NCBI RefSeq assembly: GCF_014203045.1
Contig: NZ_JACHIF010000006.1
Coordinates: 186,001 to 250,000 of the forward strand
Origin: Prosthecobacter dejongeii
GTDB lineage: Bacteria; Verrucomicrobiota; Verrucomicrobiia; Verrucomicrobiales; Verrucomicrobiaceae
Reading direction: 5' to 3'
DNA length: 64,000 bases
The notes below the pieces were generated by a model. That model was not told the origin of the DNA. It saw only the letters and a program-made list of their open reading frames with translations, and did not search any database. Both the position numbers and the translations under genes were made by a program. Shown here piece by piece: positions 47,776-55,964 of the stretch. The number at the start of each line of letters is the position of its first letter. The stretch's first letter is position 1.

Positions 47776-48723
47776 ATGGGTATGGTCGCTGTCGCCACCC
47801 CCACCCTGGTTTCTGAAATCCTCCGCCTCAAGAAGGAGCGGAATGCTGTCATTCTGGCTCACAACTATCAGTCCAAAGAGATTCAGGAGATCGCCGATTT
47901 TGTCGGGGACTCCCTCGGGCTGGCCTACCACGCGAAGGAGACGGATGCGGATGTGATCGCCTTTTGCGGGGTGCATTTCATGGCGGAGACGGCGAAGATC
48001 GTGAACCCGACGAAGACTGTGATCCTGCCGGATGCGGATGCCGGCTGCTCGCTGGAGCAAAGCTGTCCTGGGCCGCAGTTGGAGGCTTTCTTGAAAGCGA
48101 ATGCGGAGAAGAACTATTACGTCATCGCTTACATCAATTGCAGCGCGCATGTGAAAGCGTTGAGCGACTGCATCTGCACCAGCGGCAATGCGGTGAAAAT
48201 CGTCAATGCCGCGCCGCAGGATCGCCCGATCCTATTCGTGCCGGACCAAAACCTGGGTAGCTGGGTGATGGAGCAGACGGGCCGTAAGATGGACCTCTGG
48301 AAAGGGGCCTGCTACGTGCATGTGGAGTTTACCCGCGACAGCATCCAGGCGATCAAGGACGAGTATCCAGACGCCGCCGTGGTGGCGCACCCGGAGTGCA
48401 CGTATGCGGTGCGCGTGCTGGCGGATGTCGTTTGCTCGACCGAAAAGATGGTGCACTACTGCCAGGCCAGCGAGGCCAGCACCTTTATCATCGTGACGGA
48501 AAGCGGCATGCTGCATCGCCTAGAGCGCGAGGTGCCAGGCAAACGTTTCATCCCCGGTCCCACCGGCCACTGTGCCTGTGCGGACTGCCGCTATATGAAA
48601 ATGAATACGCTGCAAAAGCTGCACGACTCCCTGCGTGATCTCACCCCCCAGGTGAACATGCCTGAGGACATCCGTGCACGAGCGGAGAAGCCGATTTTGC
48701 GCATGCTGGAACTCAGCCGGTGA
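47776..48723 (+). CDS. nadA: Quinolinate synthase A
   Basis: The 315-residue enzyme condenses iminoaspartate with dihydroxyacetone phosphate to quinolinate in NAD biosynthesis, using a [4Fe-4S] cluster. Family motifs run through it: VILAHNYQSKEIQEIADFVG, IAFCGVHFMAETAKI (first cluster Cys), YINCSAHVKALSDCICTSGN (second), LFVPDQNLGSW, VVAHPECTYAV, and GHCACADCRYMKMNTL near the end (third). Length is typical of the short NadA type. No nadB or nadC gene is nearby. A second in-frame Met lies two codons downstream. Confidence 0.95.
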   Translation: MGMVAVATPTLVSEILRLKKERNAVILAHNYQSKEIQEIADFVGDSLGLAYHAKETDADVIAFCGVHFMAETAKIVNPTKTVILPDADAGCSLEQSCPGPQLEAFLKANAEKNYYVIAYINCSAHVKALSDCICTSGNAVKIVNAAPQDRPILFVPDQNLGSWVMEQTGRKMDLWKGACYVHVEFTRDSIQAIKDEYPDAAVVAHPECTYAVRVLADVVCSTEKMVHYCQASEASTFIIVTESGMLHRLEREVPGKRFIPGPTGHCACADCRYMKMNTLQKLHDSLRDLTPQVNMPEDIRARAEKPILRMLELSR

Positions 48724-48820
48724 TTTTTTGTTGGTAGCCTGAGGTTAGGGGCACGTGGTTAGGCGGGTGGTTGCGATTATTCCTCGCGACCTACGTGCTG
48801 TAGCCGCGTATTCTCCCCTC

Positions 48821-49765
48821 ATGAATCCCGATCATCGCCGGAATCTCTGCGTCATTCTCAATCGTGAATCTGGCACCCTTTGCACCCTGGGGCCGGATGT
48901 GGTGGAGGCAGGGCTGAAGGAGGTCTTTGAAGAACTGGGCTGCACGGTAGAGATCCAGCAGGTGCCTGGGAAAGAGGTGCGCAAGGCTCTGGAAAATGCC
49001 CGCGATGGCGGGGCAGATGCCGTGATCGTAGGTGGTGGCGATGGCACCGTGGCCACAGCGGCGACGGTCTTTGCCGGGCATGACAAGCCCCTGGGCATCC
49101 TACCCCTGGGCACCTTCAATCTGGCTGCGCGGGATGTGGGCATGCCGCTGGACTGGAAGGAGGCTGCCCGTGCGCTGGTGACCGCCCCAGAAGGCAAGAT
49201 GGACCTGCTGGATGTGGCGGGAAATCTCTACATGTGCGTGGTGGTGCTGGGTTTTTATCCGGCCCTGGTCATGGGCAGGCCTGAGTATCATGGGAGCTGG
49301 ATTGTGAAATCTTGCCGGACGATGTGGGATGCCCTTCGCAGCGCGGCCACGTATCCGCCATTGCATCTTTGCCTTCAGGAAGGTGACCGCATCGAGCGCC
49401 ACCGCACCCGCATCGCCCTGCTGGCCAATAACGACTACGAGGACATCTTCGGCATCATCCCCAAACGCCGCAGTCTGGATGCCGGTTACTTCACGGTTTA
49501 CATCTCGAAGCACCAGACCCGCTTTGGCCTCCTGCGTTCCTTCATTGCCTGGGTCATGGGCCGCTGGAAAGAGGACCGCGAAATCGTGGTCATGCATGCC
49601 ACTGATCTCGAGATCCGAGTGACTCGGAAACGCCGCATCCCGGTGATGATGGATGGGGAGCTGGAGAAACTGCCCGTGCCCCTGCGGGTGAAATTGGTGC
49701 CGAAAGCGTTGCTGGTCATCGCCCCACGTTTGGCTGAAGAGGTGGAATCTGAACCCGCCTCCTAA
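48821..49765 (+). CDS. Diacylglycerol kinase-family lipid kinase (YegS/DgkB-like)
   Basis: I chose the ATG at 48821 (MNPDHRRNLCVILNRESGT); a GTG at 48755 is in frame but adds residues outside the family. The 314-residue protein shows the DAGK catalytic signature VIVGGGDGTVATAA and LGILPLGTFNLAARDVGMPL, followed by the usual second beta-rich domain (ALLANNDYEDIFG; MMDGELEKLPVPLRVKLVP). Such enzymes phosphorylate diacylglycerol or other lipid alcohols at the cytoplasmic membrane. The phosphoesterase gene starts 2 bases after its stop codon, so the two are probably co-translated. Confidence 0.88.
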   Translation: MNPDHRRNLCVILNRESGTLCTLGPDVVEAGLKEVFEELGCTVEIQQVPGKEVRKALENARDGGADAVIVGGGDGTVATAATVFAGHDKPLGILPLGTFNLAARDVGMPLDWKEAARALVTAPEGKMDLLDVAGNLYMCVVVLGFYPALVMGRPEYHGSWIVKSCRTMWDALRSAATYPPLHLCLQEGDRIERHRTRIALLANNDYEDIFGIIPKRRSLDAGYFTVYISKHQTRFGLLRSFIAWVMGRWKEDREIVVMHATDLEIRVTRKRRIPVMMDGELEKLPVPLRVKLVPKALLVIAPRLAEEVESEPAS

Positions 49766-49767
49766 TC

Positions 49768-50589
49768 ATGCGTCTGGTCCACATTTCGGATCTCCACTTC
49801 GGGGCCGTGAGCCCTGATCTACCGGCCTTTCTCCGTGAGGCCATTTTGAAGGCAAACCCGGAGCTGCTTATCGTGAGCGGGGATCTCACTCAGCGCGGAC
49901 GCGCGCGCGAGTTCGAGGAAGCACGGGTTTTTCTGGACTCCATTGCCATCCCGCAACTCGTGGTGCCGGGGAACCACGACGTGCCACGCTGGTGGGTGGT
50001 GTGGGAGCGCTTTCGCCGCCCCTGGCGGCATTTCCGCCGACTGGTGCAGGAAGACCTGGAGCCTGTGTGGAGCCGCCCGGGGCTGTTTGTCATGGGCACC
50101 AATTCAGCGCGCACCGCAGGCTGGCACCTGGACTGGTCGCGCGGGCGGCTGTCGCATCATCAGATGGCGCGCATGGTGAAGCTGGGGCAGGCGGTGGATG
50201 AAGATTCCCTGCGGGTGCTGGTGGTGCACCATCCCCCCGCAGCGCCTCCACAGGGCACACGGCGGCATCTCATCGGGCGGCAGCGCGAGTTTTCCCAATC
50301 GGTGAACCTTGCCGGGGTGGACCTTGTGCTGGCGGGACATTTCCACATCAGCTATGCACAGACACTGCGGCTCAGTGGGGGCAGTGCCGCACGGAATTGT
50401 GTGCTGTCGGCAGTGTCCACGGCCATCTCGCATCGCTTGAAGGGCGAGCCTAACGGATTCCACGTCATCGAGGGCGATGCCCGCAAGCTCAGCATCCAGG
50501 CCTGGACCTGGGACGGGATGGCATACAAGCCGGGCAGGCTGTGGCGTTTTCAGCGTGGAGAAGGAAAGCGGGACTGGCAGGAGGTGTGA
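49768..50589 (+). CDS. Calcineurin-like metallophosphoesterase
   Basis: The 273-residue protein has all five metal-binding blocks of the calcineurin-like fold in order: HISDLHFG, VSGDLTQRG, VPGNHDVP, LVVHHPP and LAGHFHISY. It resembles CpdA-type phosphodiesterases, but the substrate cannot be read from the sequence. There is no signal peptide. It begins 2 bases after the lipid-kinase gene, which raises the possibility of a phospholipid-derived or nucleotide substrate; that is inference. Confidence 0.9.
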   Translation: MRLVHISDLHFGAVSPDLPAFLREAILKANPELLIVSGDLTQRGRAREFEEARVFLDSIAIPQLVVPGNHDVPRWWVVWERFRRPWRHFRRLVQEDLEPVWSRPGLFVMGTNSARTAGWHLDWSRGRLSHHQMARMVKLGQAVDEDSLRVLVVHHPPAAPPQGTRRHLIGRQREFSQSVNLAGVDLVLAGHFHISYAQTLRLSGGSAARNCVLSAVSTAISHRLKGEPNGFHVIEGDARKLSIQAWTWDGMAYKPGRLWRFQRGEGKRDWQEV

Positions 50590-50634
50590 TGGATATCCAC
50601 GCTGTTTTGTGGGTCACAGGGTTGCTCGTTCTGC

Positions 50635-51795
50635 CTACCTTCCGCGCCGCAGGCCTTCCACCAGTTTTTCTCCAGCCGCCCGCAGCGTCTCCTCTTTTTT
50701 GGCGAAGTGGAAGCGGATGAAACGATGCTCAGGCTCGCGGTAAAAGCTGGACCCCGGCACGCCCGTCACGCCCACCTCCTGGGTCATCCAGGCGGCGGCC
50801 TCTGTATCCGTGGCAAAGCCCAGCGGGCTGATGTCCAGCAGCGTGTAGTAGGCCCCTTGGGGCTCGGAAAAGGACAGCCCGGTCTGGCGCATGTAGCCCA
50901 GGAAGACATCCCGTTTCGCATCATAGTCGCGTTGCAGTTCCTCGTAGTAACTCGCGGGGAAATCCAGAGCTGTAACCGCCGCCTCTTGCAATGGTGCAGC
51001 AGCACCCACCGTAAGGAAGTCATGCACCTTCTTCGCCCGTGAAATCAGGTTTTCCGGGGCGATCACATGGCCCAGTCGCCAGCCCGTGATGGAGTAAGTT
51101 TTTGACAGGGAGCCACAGCTCAGCGTGCGCTCCCACATGCCCGGCAGCGTGGCAAAGTAGGTGTGCTGGTGCGGGGCATACACGATGTGCTCATACACCT
51201 CATCCATCAGCACAAAGGCATCGAACTCCTCCGCCAGTCCGGCGATGAACAGCAGCTCCTCACGTGTGAAAACCTTGCCGCAGGGGTTGGAGGGATTGCA
51301 GATAACGATGGCCTTAGCCCCATCGGCAAAAGCTTGGCGCAGCTCCGTGCGGTCGAATTCAAAGTTAGGCGCATGGAGTGTGATGTGTACTGGGATGGCT
51401 CCGGAAAGGATGGCATCGGCAGCGTAGTTCTCGTAGAAGGGGGAGAAGACGATCACCTTGTCGCCCGGGTCGCAGGCCGTCATCATGGCCACCATCATCG
51501 CCTCTGTGCTGCCGCAGGTCACCACCAGGTGCCGGTCCGCATCCAGATCCAGCCCTGTATATTGCGAATGCTTGCGAGCCAGCGCCTGGCGGAAACGGGG
51601 AGCCCCCCACGTGACCGCATACTGATGATGCGGTCCGCGAATGGCCACGGCGAGGGCTTCGATGAGTTCCGCCGACGGATCAAAGTCTGGAAACCCCTGG
51701 GCCAGATTGATGGACCCATGACGGTTCGAAAGACGCGTCATCTCCCGGATGACGGATTCAGTAAAGACTTCGAGGCGGCGTGCTGGCTGAGGCAT
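50635..51795 (-). CDS. Class I/II pyridoxal-phosphate aminotransferase
   Basis: The 386-residue protein is a fold-type I aminotransferase: INLAQGFPDFDPSAELIEAL, HQYAVTWGAPRFRQALA, the cofactor-binding CGSTEAMMVAMM, VICNPSNPCGKVF, VLMDEVYEHIVY, the PLP lysine in SLSKTYSITGWRLGH, and the Arg in HRFIRFHFAKKEET. The wording of the first motifs is closest to the kynurenine / glutamine / methionine (YbdL-like) aminotransferase group, so the amino donor is probably Met, Gln or an aromatic residue. It is cytoplasmic. It converges on the phosphoesterase gene. Confidence 0.9.
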   Translation of the reverse strand: MPQPARRLEVFTESVIREMTRLSNRHGSINLAQGFPDFDPSAELIEALAVAIRGPHHQYAVTWGAPRFRQALARKHSQYTGLDLDADRHLVVTCGSTEAMMVAMMTACDPGDKVIVFSPFYENYAADAILSGAIPVHITLHAPNFEFDRTELRQAFADGAKAIVICNPSNPCGKVFTREELLFIAGLAEEFDAFVLMDEVYEHIVYAPHQHTYFATLPGMWERTLSCGSLSKTYSITGWRLGHVIAPENLISRAKKVHDFLTVGAAAPLQEAAVTALDFPASYYEELQRDYDAKRDVFLGYMRQTGLSFSEPQGAYYTLLDISPLGFATDTEAAAWMTQEVGVTGVPGSSFYREPEHRFIRFHFAKKEETLRAAGEKLVEGLRRGR

Positions 51796-51828
51796 GAGCC
51801 CGCGATGCTAGAGGGGCCGGGCGGGCGG

Positions 51829-52362
51829 TCAACGGAGTGATTTGTGTGCAGCTCGCATTCTTTGGTAGTGAGATCTCCGTAGATAGATTTTTACAGCCGT
51901 CCAATATGAATCTGGTCTCTCGGATCCAGGGCGATCCCAAACCTCTCGCATGGAGTCCCACCTTATATGATCTAGGCCGAGACGCAGCAGCCCATAGTCA
52001 GCTTGATCCACAGGATGAAACCTTCGTGCATTTGCGTGGATTATGATCTGATTGCGAAAAAAATGTGCTTCATTAATACTGTTTGTCGCAGTCAATGCCC
52101 ATATGGCGGTTCCGACCAAGGGCTGATCTGGATGACGTCGAATGAAGTCTTTTAAATGAGCAACTAGTGCGCTGATTTCTTCTGAAGTTAGATTCGTTTC
52201 CTGTAGCTCATCTTGCCACTCATCAAGCACTTGAGGTGAATACTCCTGTGAACCATTGAGTTTAAAAATAGCTTGTCTAGCTGTCAGCAACACTTCATTC
52301 AGATCATTGTCTGGTGTGTTAGAATCAATCTCGGAGATTAAGTGTTGGATGAGGGGTGACAT
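51829..52362 (-). CDS. Unknown 177-residue protein in an AT-richer patch
   Basis: I do not recognise this protein. It is soluble, predicted mostly helical, and has an acidic N-terminal half (LISEIDSNTPDNDLNEVLLT; LDEWQDELQETNLTSEEISA) and a basic, aromatic C-terminal half (SYWTAVKIYLRRSHYQRMRA). Codon usage is AT-richer than in the flanking genes, as is its flanking DNA up to about 52440, which may mark recent acquisition. It is 33 bases above the aminotransferase start on the same strand. No Shine-Dalgarno sequence precedes the ATG. Confidence 0.68.
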   Translation of the reverse strand: MSPLIQHLISEIDSNTPDNDLNEVLLTARQAIFKLNGSQEYSPQVLDEWQDELQETNLTSEEISALVAHLKDFIRRHPDQPLVGTAIWALTATNSINEAHFFRNQIIIHANARRFHPVDQADYGLLRLGLDHIRWDSMREVWDRPGSERPDSYWTAVKIYLRRSHYQRMRAAHKSLR

Positions 52363-52441
52363 GGGAGGCGAATTGAGCGTAAGAATTTGGATCCTTTATC
52401 TCATTTTGTTTTGTCCGTCATCTGGTGCTTAATGAGGTACC

Positions 52442-53326
52442 ATGCCACGCCCGCCTACACCCGCCATTTTGAGTGCGGTCATGGCCTTTGGGCTGTGGGG
52501 GATCATCCCGGTTTATTGGAAATGGGTGGGGCACATCGGGTCGGACATTGCGGTGGCTCAGCGGGTGGTGTGGACGCTGGCGCTGACGGTGCCTCTACTG
52601 CTGCTGTTCGGTGAAGCTCGGGCTTGGCTGAGGGATCTGCGGCGCGGGGACATCCTGCGCACGCATGCGCTGGCAGCGGTGCTGCTGGGGATCAACTGGG
52701 GCACCTTTGTCTGGGCCGCGCAGCATGGGCATCTGGTAGAATGCAGCCTGGGTTACTTTTTGAATCCGCTGCTGAATGTGCTGATCGGTTGTGTGCTCTT
52801 GGGGGAGACGCTTTCTCGTCGGCAAAAGATCAGCATCGGCCTCGCCGCTGGCGGAGTATTGCTGCAAATGATTGCAGTCGGGAGGCCGCCGTGGATTGCC
52901 CTCGTGCTGGCCTTCAGCTTTGGTTTTTACGGGCTGGTACGGCGGAAGTCCGCGCAGGGGGCCTTGGCGGGGCTAGCCACGGAATCTCTGGTGGCCCTGC
53001 CAGTGGCGGGTGGTTTTTTGCTCTGGGCTTCGGCTCAGGGTCGGGCGATTTTTGGCAGTGGCAGTGAGCTGGATTTGGCCCTGGTGATGGGCCTCGGAGT
53101 AGTCACCACGGTGCCCTTGCTGGGCTTTGCTCATGCGGCCAGAAAATTGCCATTTAGTTTGTTAGGCCTGCTGCAATTCCTGGCTCCCACAGGTCAATTT
53201 CTTTTGGGCGTGCTGGCCTATGGCGAGCCGCTGAGCCCGCTGTCCCTGGTGGCCTTCGCGCTCATCTGGAGTGCGGTTGCTGTGTTTTGTGTGGACCAGC
53301 TTTCCAAAAAACAGGAGACGACTTAG
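52442..53326 (+). CDS. rarD: RarD-type EamA/DMT permease
   Basis: The 294-residue protein has about ten hydrophobic segments and the RarD pattern: ILSAVMAFGLWGIIPVYWKW, AQRVVWTLALTVPLLL, LLGINWGTFVWAAQHGHLVE, CSLGYFLNPLLNVLIGCVLL and LLGLLQFLAPTGQFLLGVLA. RarD proteins are inner-membrane drug/metabolite transporters first linked to chloramphenicol sensitivity; the substrate is unknown. GAGGT precedes the ATG at good spacing. Its stop codon (TAG, 53324-53326) overlaps the stop codon of pyrB on the other strand. Confidence 0.92.
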   Translation: MPRPPTPAILSAVMAFGLWGIIPVYWKWVGHIGSDIAVAQRVVWTLALTVPLLLLFGEARAWLRDLRRGDILRTHALAAVLLGINWGTFVWAAQHGHLVECSLGYFLNPLLNVLIGCVLLGETLSRRQKISIGLAAGGVLLQMIAVGRPPWIALVLAFSFGFYGLVRRKSAQGALAGLATESLVALPVAGGFLLWASAQGRAIFGSGSELDLALVMGLGVVTTVPLLGFAHAARKLPFSLLGLLQFLAPTGQFLLGVLAYGEPLSPLSLVAFALIWSAVAVFCVDQLSKKQETT

Positions 53327-54252
53327 ACAGCTCCCGGCTTCAGCCAGTAGAGCACGCTCATGCGCACGGCGATGCCGTTTTCCACCTGCTGATTGATGAG
53401 GCTCTTCTCGTAGTTCATGCCCCTGTCCGTGATCTCCACGCCGCGATTGACGGGGCCGGGATGCATGAGCCAGAGGCCGCGCTCTTTGAGGATCTCCACG
53501 CGGGCATCGGTGAGGCCGTAGTTCTTGTGATACTCGGCAGCGCTGGGGAAGAAGGGTTCGTCCATGCGCTCGCTCTGCACGCGCAGGAGGTAAACAACGT
53601 CCGGTTTCCAATCTAGCGCATCGGTCCAGTTGCCAAAGAGTTTCACGTCCTCAGGAGTCTCGCGCGGCATGATGGACCCGGGGGCGAGGTAGGCGACGTG
53701 CATACCCAGGCGGCGGAAGATGAGGCTGGTGCTGCGGGCCACGCGGCTGTGCTGGATGTCCCCGACGATGAGGGCACGGGCACCGCGCAGGTCCTTGAAT
53801 TTTTCACGCAGGGTGAAGGCATCCAGCAGGGCCTGGGTGGGGTGGGCATGCCAGCCATCGCCGGCATTGATGACGCTGGCGCGGGTGTTTTTGGCGATGA
53901 GGCTGGGGATGCCGGACTGCTTATGCCGCACCACGATGTAGTCCACGCGCATGGATTCCAAGGTCTCCACGGTATCCAGCACGGACTCGCCCTTCACCAC
54001 GCTGGAGGACTCGATGTCAAAGTGGGTGACATCGGCGGAAAGGCGGTTGGCCGCCACTTCAAAGGAGGATCGGGTGCGGGTGCTGGGCTCATAAAAGAGT
54101 GTGAGCACGGTTTGTCCTTTAAGCGTGGGCACCTTCTTGACGCTGCGTTTGAAGAGGTCTTTGAACGGCACCGCATTGGCGAGCACGAACTCGATTTCCT
54201 CATTCGTGAGGGAGGCGATGTCGAGGAGGTCTTTGCGCGGGGTGAGGCTCAT
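53323..54252 (-). CDS. pyrB: Aspartate carbamoyltransferase catalytic subunit
   Basis: I chose the ATG at 54252, which overlaps the pyrR stop as ATGA; a TTG at 54270 is also in frame. The 309-residue enzyme joins carbamoyl phosphate and aspartate in pyrimidine synthesis. Signature motifs are FYEPSTRTRSSFEVAANRL, VVRHKQSG, GWHAHPTQALLDAFTL, ALIVGDIQHSRVARS and LMHPGPVNRGVEI, covering both substrate sites. No pyrI or pyrC lies beside it. The TAA stop shares bases with the convergent rarD stop, leaving no room for a terminator. Confidence 0.96.
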   Translation of the reverse strand: MSLTPRKDLLDIASLTNEEIEFVLANAVPFKDLFKRSVKKVPTLKGQTVLTLFYEPSTRTRSSFEVAANRLSADVTHFDIESSSVVKGESVLDTVETLESMRVDYIVVRHKQSGIPSLIAKNTRASVINAGDGWHAHPTQALLDAFTLREKFKDLRGARALIVGDIQHSRVARSTSLIFRRLGMHVAYLAPGSIMPRETPEDVKLFGNWTDALDWKPDVVYLLRVQSERMDEPFFPSAAEYHKNYGLTDARVEILKERGLWLMHPGPVNRGVEITDRGMNYEKSLINQQVENGIAVRMSVLYWLKPGAV

Positions 54253-54809
54253 GCGTTTGTCTTTTGCCAAGGTCTAACAAATACTTCGTCCCAGCCGTCG
54301 CCATCAGCGAAGCGCACGCTCACGCGCTCTTCAGCGGGCAGGTCCACACGGATGCCGACGTAGTCGGGCTGGAGGGGGAGTTCGCGCCCAGCGCGGTCCA
54401 CCAGCACGGCGAACTGCACGCAGCGAGGGCGGCCAAAATCTAGCAACTCCTCCAAAGCGGCGCGGGAAGTGCGGGCGGTGTAAATGACTTCGTCGCAGAG
54501 GATGACGACGGCATCGTCCAGATCAAAGCCGAGATCGGAACCTTCCAGCTTTGGCACCACCTTCATGGTCTGCAGGTCATCGCGATACTGCGTGATATCA
54601 ATCTTACCAAAGTCCACCTCACGGCCACGGGCCCGCAGGCGCTCGGTCAGGGCACGGGCAAAGGGCACCCCCCGGCGATAGACGCCCACCAGGGCAATGC
54701 GGGCTTCGTTTTTCCAACGGGCATCAATGGCGGCCGCGATCTCATCCAGGCAACGCGCCACTCCGGCGGCGTCAAGGAGTTGGCGGAGTTTGTCAGGCGG
54801 TTGGGTCAC
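54249..54809 (-). CDS. pyrR: PyrR: pyrimidine operon regulator / uracil phosphoribosyltransferase
   Basis: The 186-residue protein follows the PyrR pattern: ARIALVGVYRRGVPFARALT, GKIDITQYRDDLQT, and the PRPP-binding loop VVILCDEVIYTARTSRAALE, then YVGIRVDLPAEERVSV. PyrR proteins bind pyr mRNA with UMP and cause attenuation in many bacteria; some also act as uracil phosphoribosyltransferase. Only 72 bases separate it from the upstream gene and I saw no classical anti-terminator/terminator pair there, so RNA-based control at this site is not evident. Its stop overlaps the pyrB start (ATGA), showing translational coupling. Confidence 0.94.
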   Translation of the reverse strand: MTQPPDKLRQLLDAAGVARCLDEIAAAIDARWKNEARIALVGVYRRGVPFARALTERLRARGREVDFGKIDITQYRDDLQTMKVVPKLEGSDLGFDLDDAVVILCDEVIYTARTSRAALEELLDFGRPRCVQFAVLVDRAGRELPLQPDYVGIRVDLPAEERVSVRFADGDGWDEVFVRPWQKTNA

Positions 54810-54881
54810 GGTTTGAGATGAATGCAGAGTGGCGGGAGCGTCAACGAAATTCCCGAATTTGCCGTTGCCTGTGGCCAGAGA

Positions 54882-55964
54882 TCATTCGTGGGTCAGCAGC
54901 ACTGCCGCATTGTGGCCACCCATGCCGGAGGCGATTTTGAGCACGCTCTGGGGCTTCGGCGGGAGGTCTAAACACAGGCTGTCAGGGCAGGTGAGGCCGG
55001 AAAGGTTCCCCGGCATGGCACGACAGCGGAGGGCCTCGGAAATCAGGGCGATGTCCAGGAGACCACTGGCCCCGAGCGTGTGGCCGGTGAAGGGTTTCAG
55101 CAGCAGCAGCGGCGGCGCCTGTGGATAGGTGCTGCGCAGGGCATTCATTTCCGCCTGGGCGTGATTGGCCGTGCCAGTGGCGTGCGGGCAGAGGAGCGCG
55201 GGTTTTTCAAAACCTGCGAGCAACTCGGCCAGGGGTGCGCCATCCTCAGGAATGACGAGGGAGTCGTAGGCATCGCTATTGGCGGCATAGCGTTTCACTA
55301 CCGGGCCTTGACCGCCGAGTTCTAGCGTCAGGGCCACGCCGGCCTCGCCGGGGTGAAAACCGGAGGTGTGGGGAGACAAGGGATCATTGCGGCCACTGGT
55401 GGAAAGCAGCCGTGTATCCTGGAAATCACGCAGCAGTTCCGGGTAAAGCGGCAGGTCCACAGCGACGACAAGTGCCCTTTGAGTGAGCCCAGCCTGCAAG
55501 GCCATCCAGGCGAACCCGAGGGCGTCCAGCCCGGCGGAGCAACCATTGGAAATCATCTGCCAGGGGCCGCGAATGCCGAGCTCGATGCTGATGGCGGCGG
55601 CGATTTCACTGTGCAGGGTATTGCTGGCGCTGAAGCGGCGGGAAGGGCGACGCCAGGCGTGGGAACCAAGCAACTCCCCGGCATTGCCCCGGCTGCTGGC
55701 AGCAAAGAGCCAGGCGTTGCGGGTCTCGGCCTCGCTCCAGCCAGCGCGGGCCACGGCCCGGCGGGCCACCTGCACGCCCAGATTGCTGGCCGCCCCGTAA
55801 CGGCGGCCTTTGAGCACGCTGCGATCTGCGATACGGCCGGCCAGGAGACCCTCTTGCTGGCTCAGGCCGCTGCGGCCTGCCTGCCAAGTGGCCAGGCTGG
55901 CATCCAGGGTGTCTCCGAGGGCGCAGGCCGTCTCAGCGGCAGTGATGGCAATGCTGCGGCTCAC
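54882..55964 (-). CDS. Beta-ketoacyl-ACP synthase-like condensing enzyme
   Basis: The 360-residue protein has a thiolase fold with a complete condensing-enzyme triad: Cys142 in ISNGCSAGLDALG, His261 in CPHATGTANHAQAEMNAL, and Lys290/His295 in LKPFTGHTLGASG. It is shorter than FabF (about 410) and the first His motif reads HATGT rather than HGTGT, so it is a divergent family member, perhaps for a specialised lipid or polyketide rather than bulk fatty-acid synthesis. It starts with GTG at 55964, overlapping the stop of the upstream oxidase gene by GTGA. No acyl-carrier-protein gene is nearby. Confidence 0.85.
   Translation of the reverse strand: MSRSIAITAAETACALGDTLDASLATWQAGRSGLSQQEGLLAGRIADRSVLKGRRYGAASNLGVQVARRAVARAGWSEAETRNAWLFAASSRGNAGELLGSHAWRRPSRRFSASNTLHSEIAAAISIELGIRGPWQMISNGCSAGLDALGFAWMALQAGLTQRALVVAVDLPLYPELLRDFQDTRLLSTSGRNDPLSPHTSGFHPGEAGVALTLELGGQGPVVKRYAANSDAYDSLVIPEDGAPLAELLAGFEKPALLCPHATGTANHAQAEMNALRSTYPQAPPLLLLKPFTGHTLGASGLLDIALISEALRCRAMPGNLSGLTCPDSLCLDLPPKPQSVLKIASGMGGHNAAVLLTHE

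Noticed and set aside
54810..54881. PyrR-dependent attenuator before pyrR
   Set aside because: Only 72 bases are available and no terminator/anti-terminator pair with a PyrR-binding loop could be drawn by eye.
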